Of a stretch of DNA of 57,193 nt, positions 10,560 to 19,054 are shown one piece after another. Every line of letters starts with the position of its first letter. Positions within the stretch are counted from its first letter, which is position 1. A program made the position numbers and the translations under genes. The stretch comes from Chloroflexota bacterium (lineage in GTDB: Bacteria > Chloroflexota > Dehalococcoidia > DSGV01). The notes beneath the pieces were generated by a model that made no database searches, was not told the DNA's origin, and saw only the letters and a program-made list of their open reading frames with translations. The stretch covers positions 1 through 57,193 of the forward strand of contig JAJYLG010000012.1 in assembly GCA_021787985.1 (NCBI GenBank). The letters are read 5' to 3'.

Positions 10560-10910
10560 CTACTTCGGCACCGGTGTGAGGTGCACCGTCTGCGCCGTGA
10601 TCAGCCCGTCCTCGAACACGAACGTGTCGACGCCGTCCGTGACCCGGTAGACCCGCGAGTCAGCCGCCCACTCGAGGTAGAGGATGTCGTCGGCGAAGAT
10701 CGTCGTCTTGATGTCCCAGCTCGCGTCTGGGAGCTGCGCCAGCAGCTCTGCGAAGGCGGCGCGCACCTCACCCTTGCCGCGGCGCACGCCGGCGGCCGTG
10801 ATCAAGATGGCATCGTCCGCGTAATCCCGGACGATCTCGTCGAGGTTGGCGGCGACGAGCGCTTCACCGTGGTGCTGGAAGACTTGCTGTGGGGTACGAA
10901 CCGTGGTCAT
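10560..10910 (-). CDS. SnoaL-like/NTF2-fold protein
   Basis: A 116-residue single-domain protein: N-terminal helix PQQVFQHHGEALVAANLDEIVRDYADDAIL, then GVRRGKGEVRAAFAELL and the beta sheet including FVFEDGLITAQTVH. This is the ketosteroid-isomerase-like cone fold. Such proteins can be isomerases, cyclases or limonene-epoxide-hydrolase relatives, or non-catalytic. Nothing here points to a substrate. Stand-alone gene between the pilin and the tRNA. Confidence 0.8.
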   Translation of the reverse strand: MTTVRTPQQVFQHHGEALVAANLDEIVRDYADDAILITAAGVRRGKGEVRAAFAELLAQLPDASWDIKTTIFADDILYLEWAADSRVYRVTDGVDTFVFEDGLITAQTVHLTPVPK

Positions 10911-11001
10911 GGTAGACCCTCTTCCCGGGCCAGGACGAGGCCGCCTCTGTGGTGCTTCTGATCATACCCACGGGGTCAAGCCGGGAACGGGGGGCGGACG
11001 A

Positions 11002-11077
11002 TGGAGCGGGAGACGGGACTCGAACCCGCGACAACCTGCTTGGAAGGCAGGGGCTCTACCAACTGAGCTACTCCCGC
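11002..11077 (-). tRNA. tRNA-Gly (anticodon TCC), CCA encoded
   Basis: Read on the minus strand from 11077: acceptor GCGGGAG pairs with CTCCCGC (11006-11012). The D arm is GCTCAGTTGGTAGAGC. The anticodon stem CCTGC/GCAGG encloses loop CTTCCAA (anticodon TCC), and the T arm contains GGTTCGAGTCC. A discriminator T and encoded CCA (11002-11004) complete 76 nt. All arms pair well. A decayed tyrosine recombinase begins about 110 bp beyond its 5' end. Confidence 0.95.
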
Positions 11078-11184
11078 TGGTTGCGAAGCGAGTGACAGCC
11101 GATGACTGGATCGAGCCCGCACGCTCGTGACCGGTCGGCCCGGGCGTGCGTGCAGACTCCTCCCTCTATTATTACCTCCCAGGC

Positions 11185-12050
11185 CCGACCTCGCGGTCAA
11201 CATCCGTTTCTTCGTGCGCCACCTGCGCGCCGCCAACTGCTCCCCGCGCACCATCCAGACCTTCACCGAGGCCGCCGAGCAGTTCGCCCGTTTCCTCGTC
11301 GACCAGGGTCTGCCCTCACGACTGCCTCAGCTCCGCCGCGAGCACGTGGAAGCCTTCATCGCCCACCTGCTGGAACGCTGGAAGCCGGCAACCGCTACGA
11401 GGCTCGCAGGCGTTCTTCCGCCGGGTGGCGGGGGAAGGGGAGATCGGGACGCCGCCCATGGTCAGCATGAAGCCGCCCCGCCTGCCGGAGAACCCACCCC
11501 CAGTGTTGGGAGAGGAGCAGCGACGCGCCCTCCTGGCGGCCGCCGAGGGCAAGCGCTTCGAGGGGGCGCCGCGATTCCGCGCTCCCGCGCGTGTTCATCG
11601 ACACGGGTGCACGGCGAGACGAGGTCACGGGGCTGCGCTACACCCCTGCCTACGGCGAGCGCAGCGACTCCGCCCTCGACCAGGGGCTCCTGCGCGTCCT
11701 CGGCAAGGGGCGCAGCATCCGCCTGCTTCCGCTCGGAACACGCACCGTGCGCGCTCGGTCGTTACCTCCACATCCGGCACAGCCATCGGTACGCGGCCCT
11801 GCGTTGGCTTTGGCTGGGTCCCAAGGGGCGCCTCACCGACTCCGGCATCGGCCCAGGCGCTGTGCCGCCGCGCGCGCCAGGCGGGGCTCCCCGACGTCCA
11901 CCCCCACCAGCTCCGCCACTCCTTCGCGCACGACTGGCTCGCCAACGGCGGATCGGAGGGCGACTTGATGCGCCTCGCAGGCTGGCACTCGCGCCCCATG
12001 TTGCAGCGCTACGCCGCCAGTACCGCCGACGACCGCGCGGCGACCGTCTC
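11185..12050 (+). pseudogene. Tyrosine recombinase (XerC/D-like), multiply frameshifted
   Basis: The protein can be read only by switching frames at least four times. The N-terminal SAM-like core-binding domain is NIRFFVRHLRAANCSPRTIQ...FLVDQG. The linker SMKPPRLPENPPPVL lies in a second frame. The first catalytic arginine region, MFIDTGARRDEVTGLRY, lies in a third. Then KGRLTDSGI, and the C-terminal box HPHQLRHSFAHDWLANGG / LAGWHS / LQRYA with His, Arg, His and the tyrosine nucleophile. Catalytic positions survive but no continuous frame exists, so it is decayed. It is next to tRNA-Gly, a common integration target, but on the tRNA 5' side. Confidence 0.8.
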
Positions 12051-12066
12051 TGAGCGCAAGCGACCG

Positions 12067-12327
12067 TTATGCGGCGGCCGGTCGTTGCGCGCGACCGCTC
12101 CGCCGTGCGCGCGCCGCGACCGACTTGGCAGCGAGCCGAAGGAAATAGGCCCGTCGCAGGTGCTCGGCCCGGCGGCTCCGCTCCGCGGGCGGCAGGGAGC
12201 CATCCGGGTCGGCCTCGCGCAGGAATCGGTCGAGAAACGTGGGGCGCGCCGCGGCGGTGGCCTCGCGCCCATCGCTGTGGGCGTGGCGGACGTGGGCAGC
12301 GATACGGGCTGCCATCTGACGGCTCAT
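12067..12327 (-). CDS. Small hypothetical protein
   Basis: An 86-residue basic protein (FLDRFLREADPDGSLPP, RRAEHLRRAYFLRLA) from ATG 12327 with AGGGGGAG 5 bases upstream. Its ATG overlaps the TGA of the preceding 64-residue gene (ATGA), indicating coupled translation. No domain is recognised. The conserved-looking helical segment and the strong ribosome site support it being real. The C-terminus is Arg/Ala-rich. Confidence 0.5.
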   Translation of the reverse strand: MSRQMAARIAAHVRHAHSDGREATAAARPTFLDRFLREADPDGSLPPAERSRRAEHLRRAYFLRLAAKSVAARARRSGRAQRPAAA

Positions 12328-12518
12328 CGAACTCCCCCTACGCTCCTCGCGGGCATGCCGCCGGCCGGCGCTGCTTGTCGTGTGGTCGGCCTCGCCCCGT
12401 CCACCGTCCGCTCGTCGGCGAACTCCCGCAGCAGGCTCTGCCGTTGCTCGGGCGCCAGCCGCTCCAGTGCCGCCCGCGCGCGCCTCAGCGCGTCGGCATC
12501 CCCGCCCCATCGCCGCAC
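12324..12518 (-). CDS. Small hypothetical protein
   Basis: A 64-residue protein starting at GTG 12518, which overlaps the TAG of the upstream kinase relic (TAGTG), with GGAG about 8 bases upstream. It contains ALERLAPEQRQSLLREFADE, a plausible amphipathic helix pair. It overlaps the next gene by 4 bp. The overlap chain suggests it was the second gene of a kinase-led operon. No family is recognised. Confidence 0.45.
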   Translation of the reverse strand: MRRWGGDADALRRARAALERLAPEQRQSLLREFADERTVDGARPTTRQAAPAGGMPARSVGGVR

Positions 12519-13320
12519 TAACCCGCTCCGGCGTCCGTGACGCCTCCCGCGATGCCCCCGTCATTCGTTGCCGTCGCCTGGAGATTGCTCGGCGCATAGG
12601 GCGGCGGCAAGCCGAGCGTCAAGGCACACGCGGAGTCTGACCAATCGGAACGCCCGGCCGCGCTGTATACATAGAGGCGAAAGCAATGAAAGGAGGCTGC
12701 ATCGAGGTTTCGGGCCACGTAGGACATCGTCCCGGCTTCCACGGTGGCTACTGGTCTGTCGCCTTCGTAGATCGCATAGCGAGCCCGCCCAGCAGCGGCG
12801 TCGATCCAGCTCAGTTGAATATCAGCCCAGTCGATGACCGTCGTACGCACTCCGTTCGGTTTCGTCGGCACGAGCGGGCGCGGGGTGGGAGTGGCGGTCA
12901 GCGTTGCCGTGCCGCTCGCAGTCTCCCGCGCAGCGATGTGCGCAAGGAGGCCGAGGCCCGCCACGTTCCTTCGGAGCAAAGCGAAGGCCGTCGAACCGAG
13001 CAGGCCCAGTACCAGGAGGAGCAGCACGGCGTTCGTGCCTGTTCTCTTCCGCCGACCTCCCGGCCGTCGTTGCGCTCTCCGCGGGACCTTGCTGCTGCCG
13101 TCCAGCACCGCCAGCAACTCGGCCGCCAGGCGGGGTCCTCTTGCAGCAGCCAGCCCACCACTCGACGGGCTTCCTCCGGCACCCGCGAGAGGTCCGGTGC
13201 CTCCGGCAGGTGCCTGAGGATCACCTCCTGCTGGCTATCGCCGGTGAACGGTGGAGTCCCTGTCAGCATCTCGTACAGCATCACCCCAACGCCGTACAGG
13301 TCGCTGCGCACCACGCGGGC
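12518..13320 (-). pseudogene. Ser/Thr protein kinase (PknB-type) C-terminal part with membrane and Fn3-like segments
   Basis: From about 13320 the minus strand reads RSDLYGVGVMLYEMLTGTPP (kinase helix F region), then PEEARRVVGWLLQEDP. Near 13135 the frame shifts to LLAVLDGSSKVPRRAQR. A transmembrane segment (NAVLLLLVLGLLGSTAFALL) and an extracellular Fn3-like domain (LSWIDAAAGRARYAIYEG ... FRLYVYSAAGRSDWSD) follow. The entire N-lobe and catalytic loop (HRD, DFG) are missing, replaced by an amidohydrolase fragment on the other strand. So it is truncated plus frameshifted and inactive as a kinase. Confidence 0.75.
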
Positions 13321-13584
13321 GTGATCGTGTTGGCTGGGACCGATTCCGTCCCGCATGGCAGGGTGGCGGTTGAGGTGCGGCATCTCGCCTCAGGCGGTCT
13401 GCCGCCTGACGTGGCCCTGGGTGCGGCCTGCTGGACGGCGCGCGCGTTCCTCGGCCTGCCCGGGCTCGAGGACGGCGCGCCCGCCGACTTCCTCGTGTAC
13501 GACCACGACCCGCTCGCCGATCTCAACGTCCTCGATCGCCCGATGCGCATCGTGTTCAATGGCGAGCCGATTCCCACCAGTTGA
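13306..13584 (+). pseudogene. Amidohydrolase (imidazolonepropionase-like) C-terminal fragment
   Basis: Frame reading GVIVLAGTDSVPHG, EVRHLASGGLPPDVALGAAC and PGLEDGAPADFLVYDHDPL, ending RIVFNGEPIPTS. These are the last metal-ligand Asp strand (GTD) and the C-terminal beta-sandwich of metal-dependent amidohydrolases. Everything N-terminal (HxH, carboxylated Lys) is absent. The family-like sequence begins at about 13306, almost exactly where the antisense kinase relic begins, marking a recombination joint. Confidence 0.65.
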
Positions 13585-13732
13585 CTCGGAAGCGACGGGG
13601 CGCAGCTCCGCTCGTCCACCAGCCCGCCTCGGCCGGATGTCACCCACGTCCCACGCTCAATGGCCCGGTACGCCGCGCGGGGTGCGGGCCGGCCCAGCGT
13701 GGCTCCTCAAGGGGTGCGAGAACCGATCACCC

Positions 13733-13860
13733 TCACTCAGCAACCGAATCACCGCCCTTGGCATCAGAGAGCGCAGCCGCCAGGAACCGGTAGGTCCACT
13801 CTTCGACGAACGTCCGCGATCTCGGGGTAACGAACCCGTGGCCGGGTGAGACCACCGGCG
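13733..13860 (-). pseudogene. Possible alpha/beta-hydrolase C-terminal scrap
   Basis: The minus strand reads SPGHGFVTPRSRTFVEEW then TYRFLAAALSDAK before TGA. The P-G-x-GHGF-type motif recalls the catalytic His of dienelactone-hydrolase or prolyl-oligopeptidase folds. No upstream continuation is found. Weak call based on one motif. Confidence 0.25.
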
Positions 13861-13949
13861 ATGGACGCGGACGGAGCGTGGTCGAGCTTCAAGAAGGCAG
13901 ACCGGCGCCCCTCGCGCCGATCGGCGGCATCCGCCGAGACCAACAAAGC

Positions 13950-14417
13950 TCAGTCCTGCTTCGGCTCCAGCACCCAGACCGGGATGCGGCGCTGCGTCCG
14001 CGCCTCAACGAGCGTGAGGAGCGGATGCATCTGCGTCATCGCCGCCCAGAGCCGCTGGCGCTCGTCGCCATCCGCCTCGCGCGCCCTGACGCCGCGCTTC
14101 GTGGGCCGAACTTGCACCTCGGCCTCCGGGTTCGCGCGCAGGTTGCGGCACCACTGCGGCTCCCGGTCGTAGCCGCTGTTGGTGGCCGCCATGACGAGAC
14201 GGGCCTCGAGCTCGAAGTACATGAGCGGCGTCGTCCGGGCCTTGCCGGAGTGCCGGCCCGAGACGTTCAGCGGCGGCACGCGAGGCCGCGCTCCGGGGAA
14301 CCGTGCGCCGACGCGGCCCCTGGTCAGCCGGCAGAGCGCTCGATGGGGCAGTCGGGGGGTGACATGCCTGGAGAAAAAGAACTGGAGTTCCACCTGGTGG
14401 CTGGCGGGACTGCTCAT
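13950..14417 (-). CDS. Deazaflavin (F420)-dependent nitroreductase family protein (Ddn-like)
   Basis: A 155-residue split-barrel protein. Key segments are SGRHSGKARTTPLMYFE (the T-x-GRKSGxxRxTPL phosphate/F420-binding block), AATNSGYDREPQWCRNLRAN (the SxGGxxxxPxWxxNLxAxP block) and IPVWVLEP near the end. These define the Ddn/DUF385 F420H2-dependent reductase family, usually found in Actinobacteria and Chloroflexota that make F420. The start ATG 14417 follows GGGAGGAG by 5 bases. The N-terminal 45 residues are basic and hydrophobic, as in membrane-associated Ddn. Natural substrate unknown. The gene is intact among decayed neighbours. Confidence 0.85.
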   Translation of the reverse strand: MSSPASHQVELQFFFSRHVTPRLPHRALCRLTRGRVGARFPGARPRVPPLNVSGRHSGKARTTPLMYFELEARLVMAATNSGYDREPQWCRNLRANPEAEVQVRPTKRGVRAREADGDERQRLWAAMTQMHPLLTLVEARTQRRIPVWVLEPKQD

Positions 14418-14814
14418 GGAACTCCTCCCGCGATCTCGTTCACCACGACTCGTGACCCCCGCGGCGCCGTGCCGGTCGCATCCTCAGAAGAGTGCTGGGA
14501 CAGCGATTCTGGCTTGGCCCCGTCGGGTGCGTCTTACGTGTTTCCTGGAGGGCGAGCGAACGCTGACGGCAGCCGCCCATCTCCGAGCCGCTCGATATGC
14601 TGGTGGCCGGCGTCGGTTAGGCCAAGCCCGCGGCCGCCCTTGGCAACCAACGAGGAGTTGGCGATGAGCGGAGCGCAGCGTACTATGCGCGAAGGGAGCC
14701 CGCCGGCTGCCTCTCACACCGTCCTGGGCACGCCGCCCTGAGCAGCCGCGCGGAGTTCACCGTGATCCAAGGCTATGCTCAGGCCGCGGTACCGCGGGCG
14801 GCAAGGAGTTGCCG
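14418..14814. other. Intergenic region, no gene seen
   Basis: About 400 bp with no supported coding frame. It contains the promoter side of both flanking genes. A perfect 14-bp palindrome CCGCGGTACCGCGG at 14784-14797, about 20 bases upstream of the lipoprotein start, could be an operator. Confidence 0.4.
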
Positions 14815-15768
14815 ATGTCGATGCTTGGAACCCGGCTCCACCTTCCGTCTCGCTTGCGTCCCCCGGGCCAACGTTCGCGATTGGTCCGTCTCGGTGCGCT
14901 TGCTGGCTGCGTCGTTCTCCTCACCGGCTGCCTTCGCGTGCAAACGGCGATCCATGTGAACGACGATGGCAGCGGCACCGTCTCCGTCTTGCTTGCTATC
15001 GACACGGCGGCCATCAAACAGTTCTGCCAACAGTTCGGTCAGGACTCCTGCGCCCAATCCGTTTCCGGCACGTTCTCGCCCAAGGACATCGACCGCTCAT
15101 CGCTGCCACCTGGGACAACGGTCGCGCCTTACAAGAGCGGCACGTATGAGGGCGTCCGGGTGACGGCCCCGTTTCGGGATCCTGGCGAGATCGTCGCCGT
15201 GCTCGGGAGGCTCTCCAACGCCGTTCCGAGCGGCGATTCGCCCGCGACTTCCTCGCAGCCTCAGCCGACACCTCGGTCTGCCGCGACCACGGTGCGTCCG
15301 ACGAGCACGCCAGCGCCGGAAGGCGCCACCGCGAGCATCGCCGACACATTCGAGACCCTCTCTGTGCGACGGCAAGGCAGCGGCTGGAAGTTCGACGCCA
15401 TCGTCCCGCCTGTGAATCTGTCGAGTAATGGGTCCACGGACGCCTTGGGTGCCGCCTTCAGCCAGGCGATGGCCGCCACGTTCCTGAAAGACGCTTCCTT
15501 CACCGTCAACCTCAAGCTCCCCGGGAAGGTCGTCAAGAGCAACGCTGACCAGGTCGGCAGCGACGGAAGTCTCACCTGGAAGCTGGACATCTTCTCGAAT
15601 CAGCCGAGGACACTCTCGGCCGTGACCGCGACGGCTGCCGGCGCCGGGAATCTGTTCCCGGTCCTCCCGATAGCCGGCGGCCTCATCGTCGCGATCGTTG
15701 CCATCGCTGGACTGATCGTCCTGCGCCGTCGTCGCCGGGGCAGGGAATCGGCCAACGGACAAGTCTGA
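14815..15768 (+). CDS. LppM/DUF3153-like lipoprotein with C-terminal membrane anchor
   Basis: A 317-residue protein from ATG 14815 with AAGGAG 6 bases upstream. The signal peptide ends in a lipobox (VVLLTGC, Cys at about residue 39). It is followed by LRVQTAIHVNDDGSGTVSVL, the start of the LppM beta-domain. A Ser/Thr/Pro-rich linker occupies residues about 140-180. A second beta region and a C-terminal transmembrane helix (LPIAGGLIVAIVAIAGLIVL) with a short basic tail complete it. It would be an extracytoplasmic protein anchored at both ends. In mycobacteria LppM-like proteins affect envelope and phagosome biology; function here is unknown. It stands alone. Confidence 0.75.
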   Translation: MSMLGTRLHLPSRLRPPGQRSRLVRLGALAGCVVLLTGCLRVQTAIHVNDDGSGTVSVLLAIDTAAIKQFCQQFGQDSCAQSVSGTFSPKDIDRSSLPPGTTVAPYKSGTYEGVRVTAPFRDPGEIVAVLGRLSNAVPSGDSPATSSQPQPTPRSAATTVRPTSTPAPEGATASIADTFETLSVRRQGSGWKFDAIVPPVNLSSNGSTDALGAAFSQAMAATFLKDASFTVNLKLPGKVVKSNADQVGSDGSLTWKLDIFSNQPRTLSAVTATAAGAGNLFPVLPIAGGLIVAIVAIAGLIVLRRRRRGRESANGQV

Positions 15769-15832
15769 GGCGGAAGGCTCGCCGGGGCGAAGCGCGCGCC
15801 TGACAGGCCCGACCCTGGCGCTCGCGCGCTGA

Positions 15833-16198
15833 TCAAGCGGCGGCTGCGTTGTCGGCTGCCTCCACGTCCCTGTAGAAGCGGCGGTGCACCCAGTGCTTCT
15901 TCCGGCCTGGGAACGGCAGTCGCGACCACAAGACGCCCGACGGAGGCCCGAGGCGGGTCTGGCGGGGGAGGCGGTCGAACACCCGGCGTGGTTTCGTGGT
16001 CAAGCGCCCCCCCTCGAGGACCACGACGGCGCGGTCGGTGACGGCGACGATCTCGTATGTGGTGAAGAAATAGATGAGCCAGGTGAGGAAGGCCAGGTTG
16101 GGATTCGGCCCTGAGCGGGCCCTGAAGACCTGCTGGATCTGCTCTCCCGGCTCCAGGAACGGCTGCGTCCAGCCCGCCAACCTGTCTCTGAGGGCCAT
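15833..16198 (-). CDS. Small PH-like domain protein
   Basis: A 121-residue protein. I chose ATG 16198 because homology-like sequence begins ALRDRLAGWTQPFLEPGEQI. It has a hydrophobic stretch LAFLTWLIYFFTTYEIVAVTD, then AVVVLEGGRLTTKP and RRVFDRLPRQTRLGPPSG, the pattern of bacterial PH/YvbH-like proteins that report local membrane regulation. An alternative upstream ATG at 16234 adds 12 residues. Function unknown. Confidence 0.6.
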   Translation of the reverse strand: MALRDRLAGWTQPFLEPGEQIQQVFRARSGPNPNLAFLTWLIYFFTTYEIVAVTDRAVVVLEGGRLTTKPRRVFDRLPRQTRLGPPSGVLWSRLPFPGRKKHWVHRRFYRDVEAADNAAAA

Positions 16199-16525
16199 GG
16201 AGGCACGATAGAGCCGCCCAGCGCGGGGTGTCAATGATCAATTTCAATCCCTGTGGACGGCAGCCTTCCACGGGTGCTTCGGCGGCCGGGGTTGCCCGAG
16301 CACGGTCGCTACATCGGCCGCCGTGGCGTCCGGGGTCCGGAGCGCTCCGGCCGGCTGCGCGATGGGCGGCTGGATCGTGCCGTGCTGCCGGCCGTTCGCT
16401 TTGAATGCGGACCGCTGGTACTATCGGCCGTGGGCTGCCCCGTCGAGCCTCCAGAAGCGCGGTTTCCGTCCGCAGGGCAGCGGGAGACCGACGCCTCGCT
16501 CCCATCGTTCCGGGCGGAGCGCCAC
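16199..16525. other. Intergenic region, no gene seen
   Basis: About 330 bp between divergent small genes. Frames are open, as expected from high GC, but show no recognisable domain, and no strong hairpin or promoter stands out. Confidence 0.4.
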
Positions 16526-17053
16526 ATGAAGAGATGTCCGCCGCGCTGGGAGCTGTGCAAGAAGGTCCGGCGTGGCTACCACGTCGCCCCGAAGCACGGC
16601 CCTGCGCGCAACGACGACCGGTACGGGGACAGTGTGTGCCTGGAGCGGCTCTGCGTGGCGTTGGGGACCGCGGCCTCGCTGCGCACGGCCCAACCGCCGA
16701 GAGCGCCGTCCACCAGGTCGCAGCGAGCGCGCCGGGCGCGGCTGGTGCACGGGGAGGTTGTGTGCCTGCTGGGCCTGCTGGCCTGGGCTCTCAGCCATCC
16801 CAGCCTTACGCCCTCGAACGAAGGCCCGGAACCGCCGGTCTTATTCGCCCGCGCTGGCGGCACCACGGTCGTCGTGCCCTGGCGGGTGGTCGGCCGGCTC
16901 CGGAGCGCGCTGGGGCACGAGGCAGAGCCTCTGGCACGAGCGTTGCGCGAGATGGCGACACGCGCCGAGACAAGCTTGTGGGAGCTGACCGACGAAGACG
17001 TCCAACTCCTGCGAGAGCTGCGCGACGCCTTCGTCGCCATACGTCGAAGCTAG
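16526..17053 (+). CDS. Hypothetical protein
   Basis: A frame of 175 codons from ATG 16526. The second half looks protein-like: a hydrophobic segment VVCLLGLLAWALSHPSL, TTVVVPWRVVGRLRSALG, and acidic amphipathic helices ETSLWELTDEDVQLLRELRD. The first 60 codons are Arg/Pro-rich and may be non-coding, so the true start could be a GTG near 16747. No family recognised. Confidence 0.35.
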   Translation: MKRCPPRWELCKKVRRGYHVAPKHGPARNDDRYGDSVCLERLCVALGTAASLRTAQPPRAPSTRSQRARRARLVHGEVVCLLGLLAWALSHPSLTPSNEGPEPPVLFARAGGTTVVVPWRVVGRLRSALGHEAEPLARALREMATRAETSLWELTDEDVQLLRELRDAFVAIRRS

Positions 17054-17293
17054 CGGGCGCCTCCTCAGAGCCACCCGCCGCTCCAGCTCGCGCTGCCGGC
17101 TGCGGGTCCACCCTTGCCCGAAACGGCGAACGAACGACTACAACGGGGCTCGCTGATCCTTGCCGTCAGATGGTGTTCACGGTCCAGCCCTATCTCCGGG
17201 AGGCGTGGCACCAGCGCGGACTGCATCGAGAACAGCCGGTCAGGCCGCTGGTCCTTTCCGTTCGCGGTCGTGGCAATACGCCATGAGGAACTG

Positions 17294-18589
17294 CTAGAGC
17301 AGCGGCGGGCAGGGCAGTAGACGGCACAGCATCGGTGTAGGGGTGGGCGTGGGCTCCGGCGGGTGTGTGGGTGTCGCGGTCGGAGTGAGGGTAGGCTCGG
17401 GAGGGCGAGTTAGTGTGGGCGTGGGGCTCGGCGTGGGCTGGGGGCTCGGCGTGGGGGTGCGCTCCGGCGGCCGCGTAGGCGTCGGCTCGCGGGTCGGCCG
17501 TGGGGTGTGCGGCGAGCGGGGCGACCGTGTGGGAGCTCGAGTCCGCCGCAATGGCCGTGCCGGGGTGCGCGCGGGGATGACCCGGGCGTGTCCTCTCGGC
17601 GCCGGCCTCCGCGCCGCCGTGGTCGGCAGCACGGTGACCGCCACGATGGGCGGGCGCTGGCCCCCTCCGCGACCGAGTGCAAGCGCCAGTCCGGCCGCGA
17701 GCGCCAGCGCCACGGCTGTGCTCGCGACGGCGAGGCGGAACCGCCGGGAATGGCGCGCGATCGAGAGCCGTCCGGCGCACGCCGCGCCATGGGGCGCGCT
17801 CGTACTCCCTGCCTGCAGGCGACTCCAGCCCTCTCGCAGCAGCCGCGCGGGCACAGGCAAGGGCGAGAGCACGCCAAGTACCTCGGCTGGCGCGGTGAGC
17901 TGCGCCGCCAGACCGCGACAGCGATCGCAACGGCGCAGGTGATGATCGACCGTCTCGCGCACGGCCGGAGTGAGGGCGCCGGGCAGCTCCGGCACCAGGC
18001 CGGCTAGCTGCGGGCAATCCTGCCTGCGCCGCGCCACCAGCAGGTCGCGGACGGCGTTGCCCAGCGCCTCGCGCGCGCGGTGCACGAGCACGGCGGCGTG
18101 GCGGACCGGCAACCCGAGCGCCGCGGCCACCTCGGCCGTCGACAGGCCGCGACGGACCGTGAGATCCAGCACCGCATACTGTCGCGGTTGCAGGCTCGCC
18201 GCCGCATCCCAGACCAGCGCGACCGCCTCGGCTGCCTCGGCCTCCTCCGGCGGCCCCGGCTCGACGGCAGCCAGCTCGAGGTGCTCCTCAACCGGCTCGC
18301 CCTGGGGGCTCCGCGTCAGGTGGTTCATGGCCAGGTGGTAGGCCACGCTGAAGAGCCACGCCCGTACGCGTTCGGGCTCCCGCAGCGTCGCACGACGCTC
18401 GAATGCCTGGAGGAACGTGCTCTGCGCCAGGTCCTCGGCCGTTGCCGGCTCGCGCACCAAACGCGCGAGGAAGTCATACACCGCGCCCAGGTAACGGGCG
18501 TAGAGCACGCCGAGCGCTTCTCGATCGCCCTCGCGGAAGCGCGCTGCCGCGGTCGCGTCGTCGACGGCGAGACGCTCCTCCGAGTCCAT
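17294..18589 (-). CDS. ECF sigma factor fused to zinc-finger/transmembrane/Pro-Thr-rich tail
   Basis: A 431-residue protein from ATG 18589. Residues about 15-85 form sigma region 2 (FREGDREALGVLYARYLGAVYDFL, EDLAQSTFLQAFERR). Residues about 125-180 form region 4 (LQPRQYAVLDLTVRRGLSTAEVAAALGL). A C-terminal extension then contains VDHHLRRCDRCRGLAAQL, an anti-sigma ZAS-like H-x3-C-x2-C motif, a transmembrane helix (LAVASTAVALALAAGLALAL) and about 110 residues of Arg/Pro/Thr repeats. So sigma, anti-sigma-like finger and membrane anchor are in one chain, predicting a membrane-tethered sigma factor that must be released or re-oriented to act. The next gene downstream is separated by 240 bp. Confidence 0.85.
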   Translation of the reverse strand: MDSEERLAVDDATAAARFREGDREALGVLYARYLGAVYDFLARLVREPATAEDLAQSTFLQAFERRATLREPERVRAWLFSVAYHLAMNHLTRSPQGEPVEEHLELAAVEPGPPEEAEAAEAVALVWDAAASLQPRQYAVLDLTVRRGLSTAEVAAALGLPVRHAAVLVHRAREALGNAVRDLLVARRRQDCPQLAGLVPELPGALTPAVRETVDHHLRRCDRCRGLAAQLTAPAEVLGVLSPLPVPARLLREGWSRLQAGSTSAPHGAACAGRLSIARHSRRFRLAVASTAVALALAAGLALALGRGGGQRPPIVAVTVLPTTAARRPAPRGHARVIPARTPARPLRRTRAPTRSPRSPHTPRPTREPTPTRPPERTPTPSPQPTPSPTPTLTRPPEPTLTPTATPTHPPEPTPTPTPMLCRLLPCPPLL

Positions 18590-19054
18590 CCCCACCACCC
18601 ATCTGCAGACGGCCGCAGTGTACTCCCGCCTCGGCCGCGGCGGCGTCGACTGCCACGGGATGTACCTCCCTGCGCGTCTTCCAGCGGTGTGACACCGGGC
18701 GAGCGCCGGGATTACGGCCTGCGACTGGTGCGCGATGCTACCCGCGAGGAGGCCAGGCCACGGGCCGACGGCTTCCGCGAGCCTGGAGGGAGCGCCTGGC
18801 CGGCCGGAGTCGGGCGACACGGATCCTGTCGCGGGCGGCGCGCTTCGCCGCCGCGGTGACGGCCGCGTCGGCGCCGTGGCTGGTGAGCCCGGTCCGTGTC
18901 GCCACGCCGGACGGACCGGCCGGCGATCCGCCGCCGAGCGACCGGCCAGCGGCGGCATTGATGACGCAGCGCCCGTGGCTCTGGCACCGTCAGCGGGGCG
19001 AGCGCCGACGGGCAGTCGTCAGCGCTCGCATCGCCTGCCCACCCGACGCGGGCG
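18590..19054. other. Intergenic region, no gene seen
   Basis: 465 bp upstream of the sigma-factor gene and beyond the stop of the TIG-domain gene. It probably contains the sigma-gene promoter. I see no coding frame with domain character, no tRNA and no clear terminator. Confidence 0.4.

Noticed and set aside
11002-12050. Integrative element bounded by att sites at tRNA-Gly
   Set aside because: No second copy of the tRNA 3' end was seen in the window, and the recombinase relic lies on the tRNA 5' side.
17300-17560. Apparent tandem DNA repeat rich in GGGCGTGGG/GGGTGTGGG
   Set aside because: It encodes the Pro/Thr-rich tail of the sigma-factor fusion. Unit length is irregular, so it is neither CRISPR nor a structural repeat.
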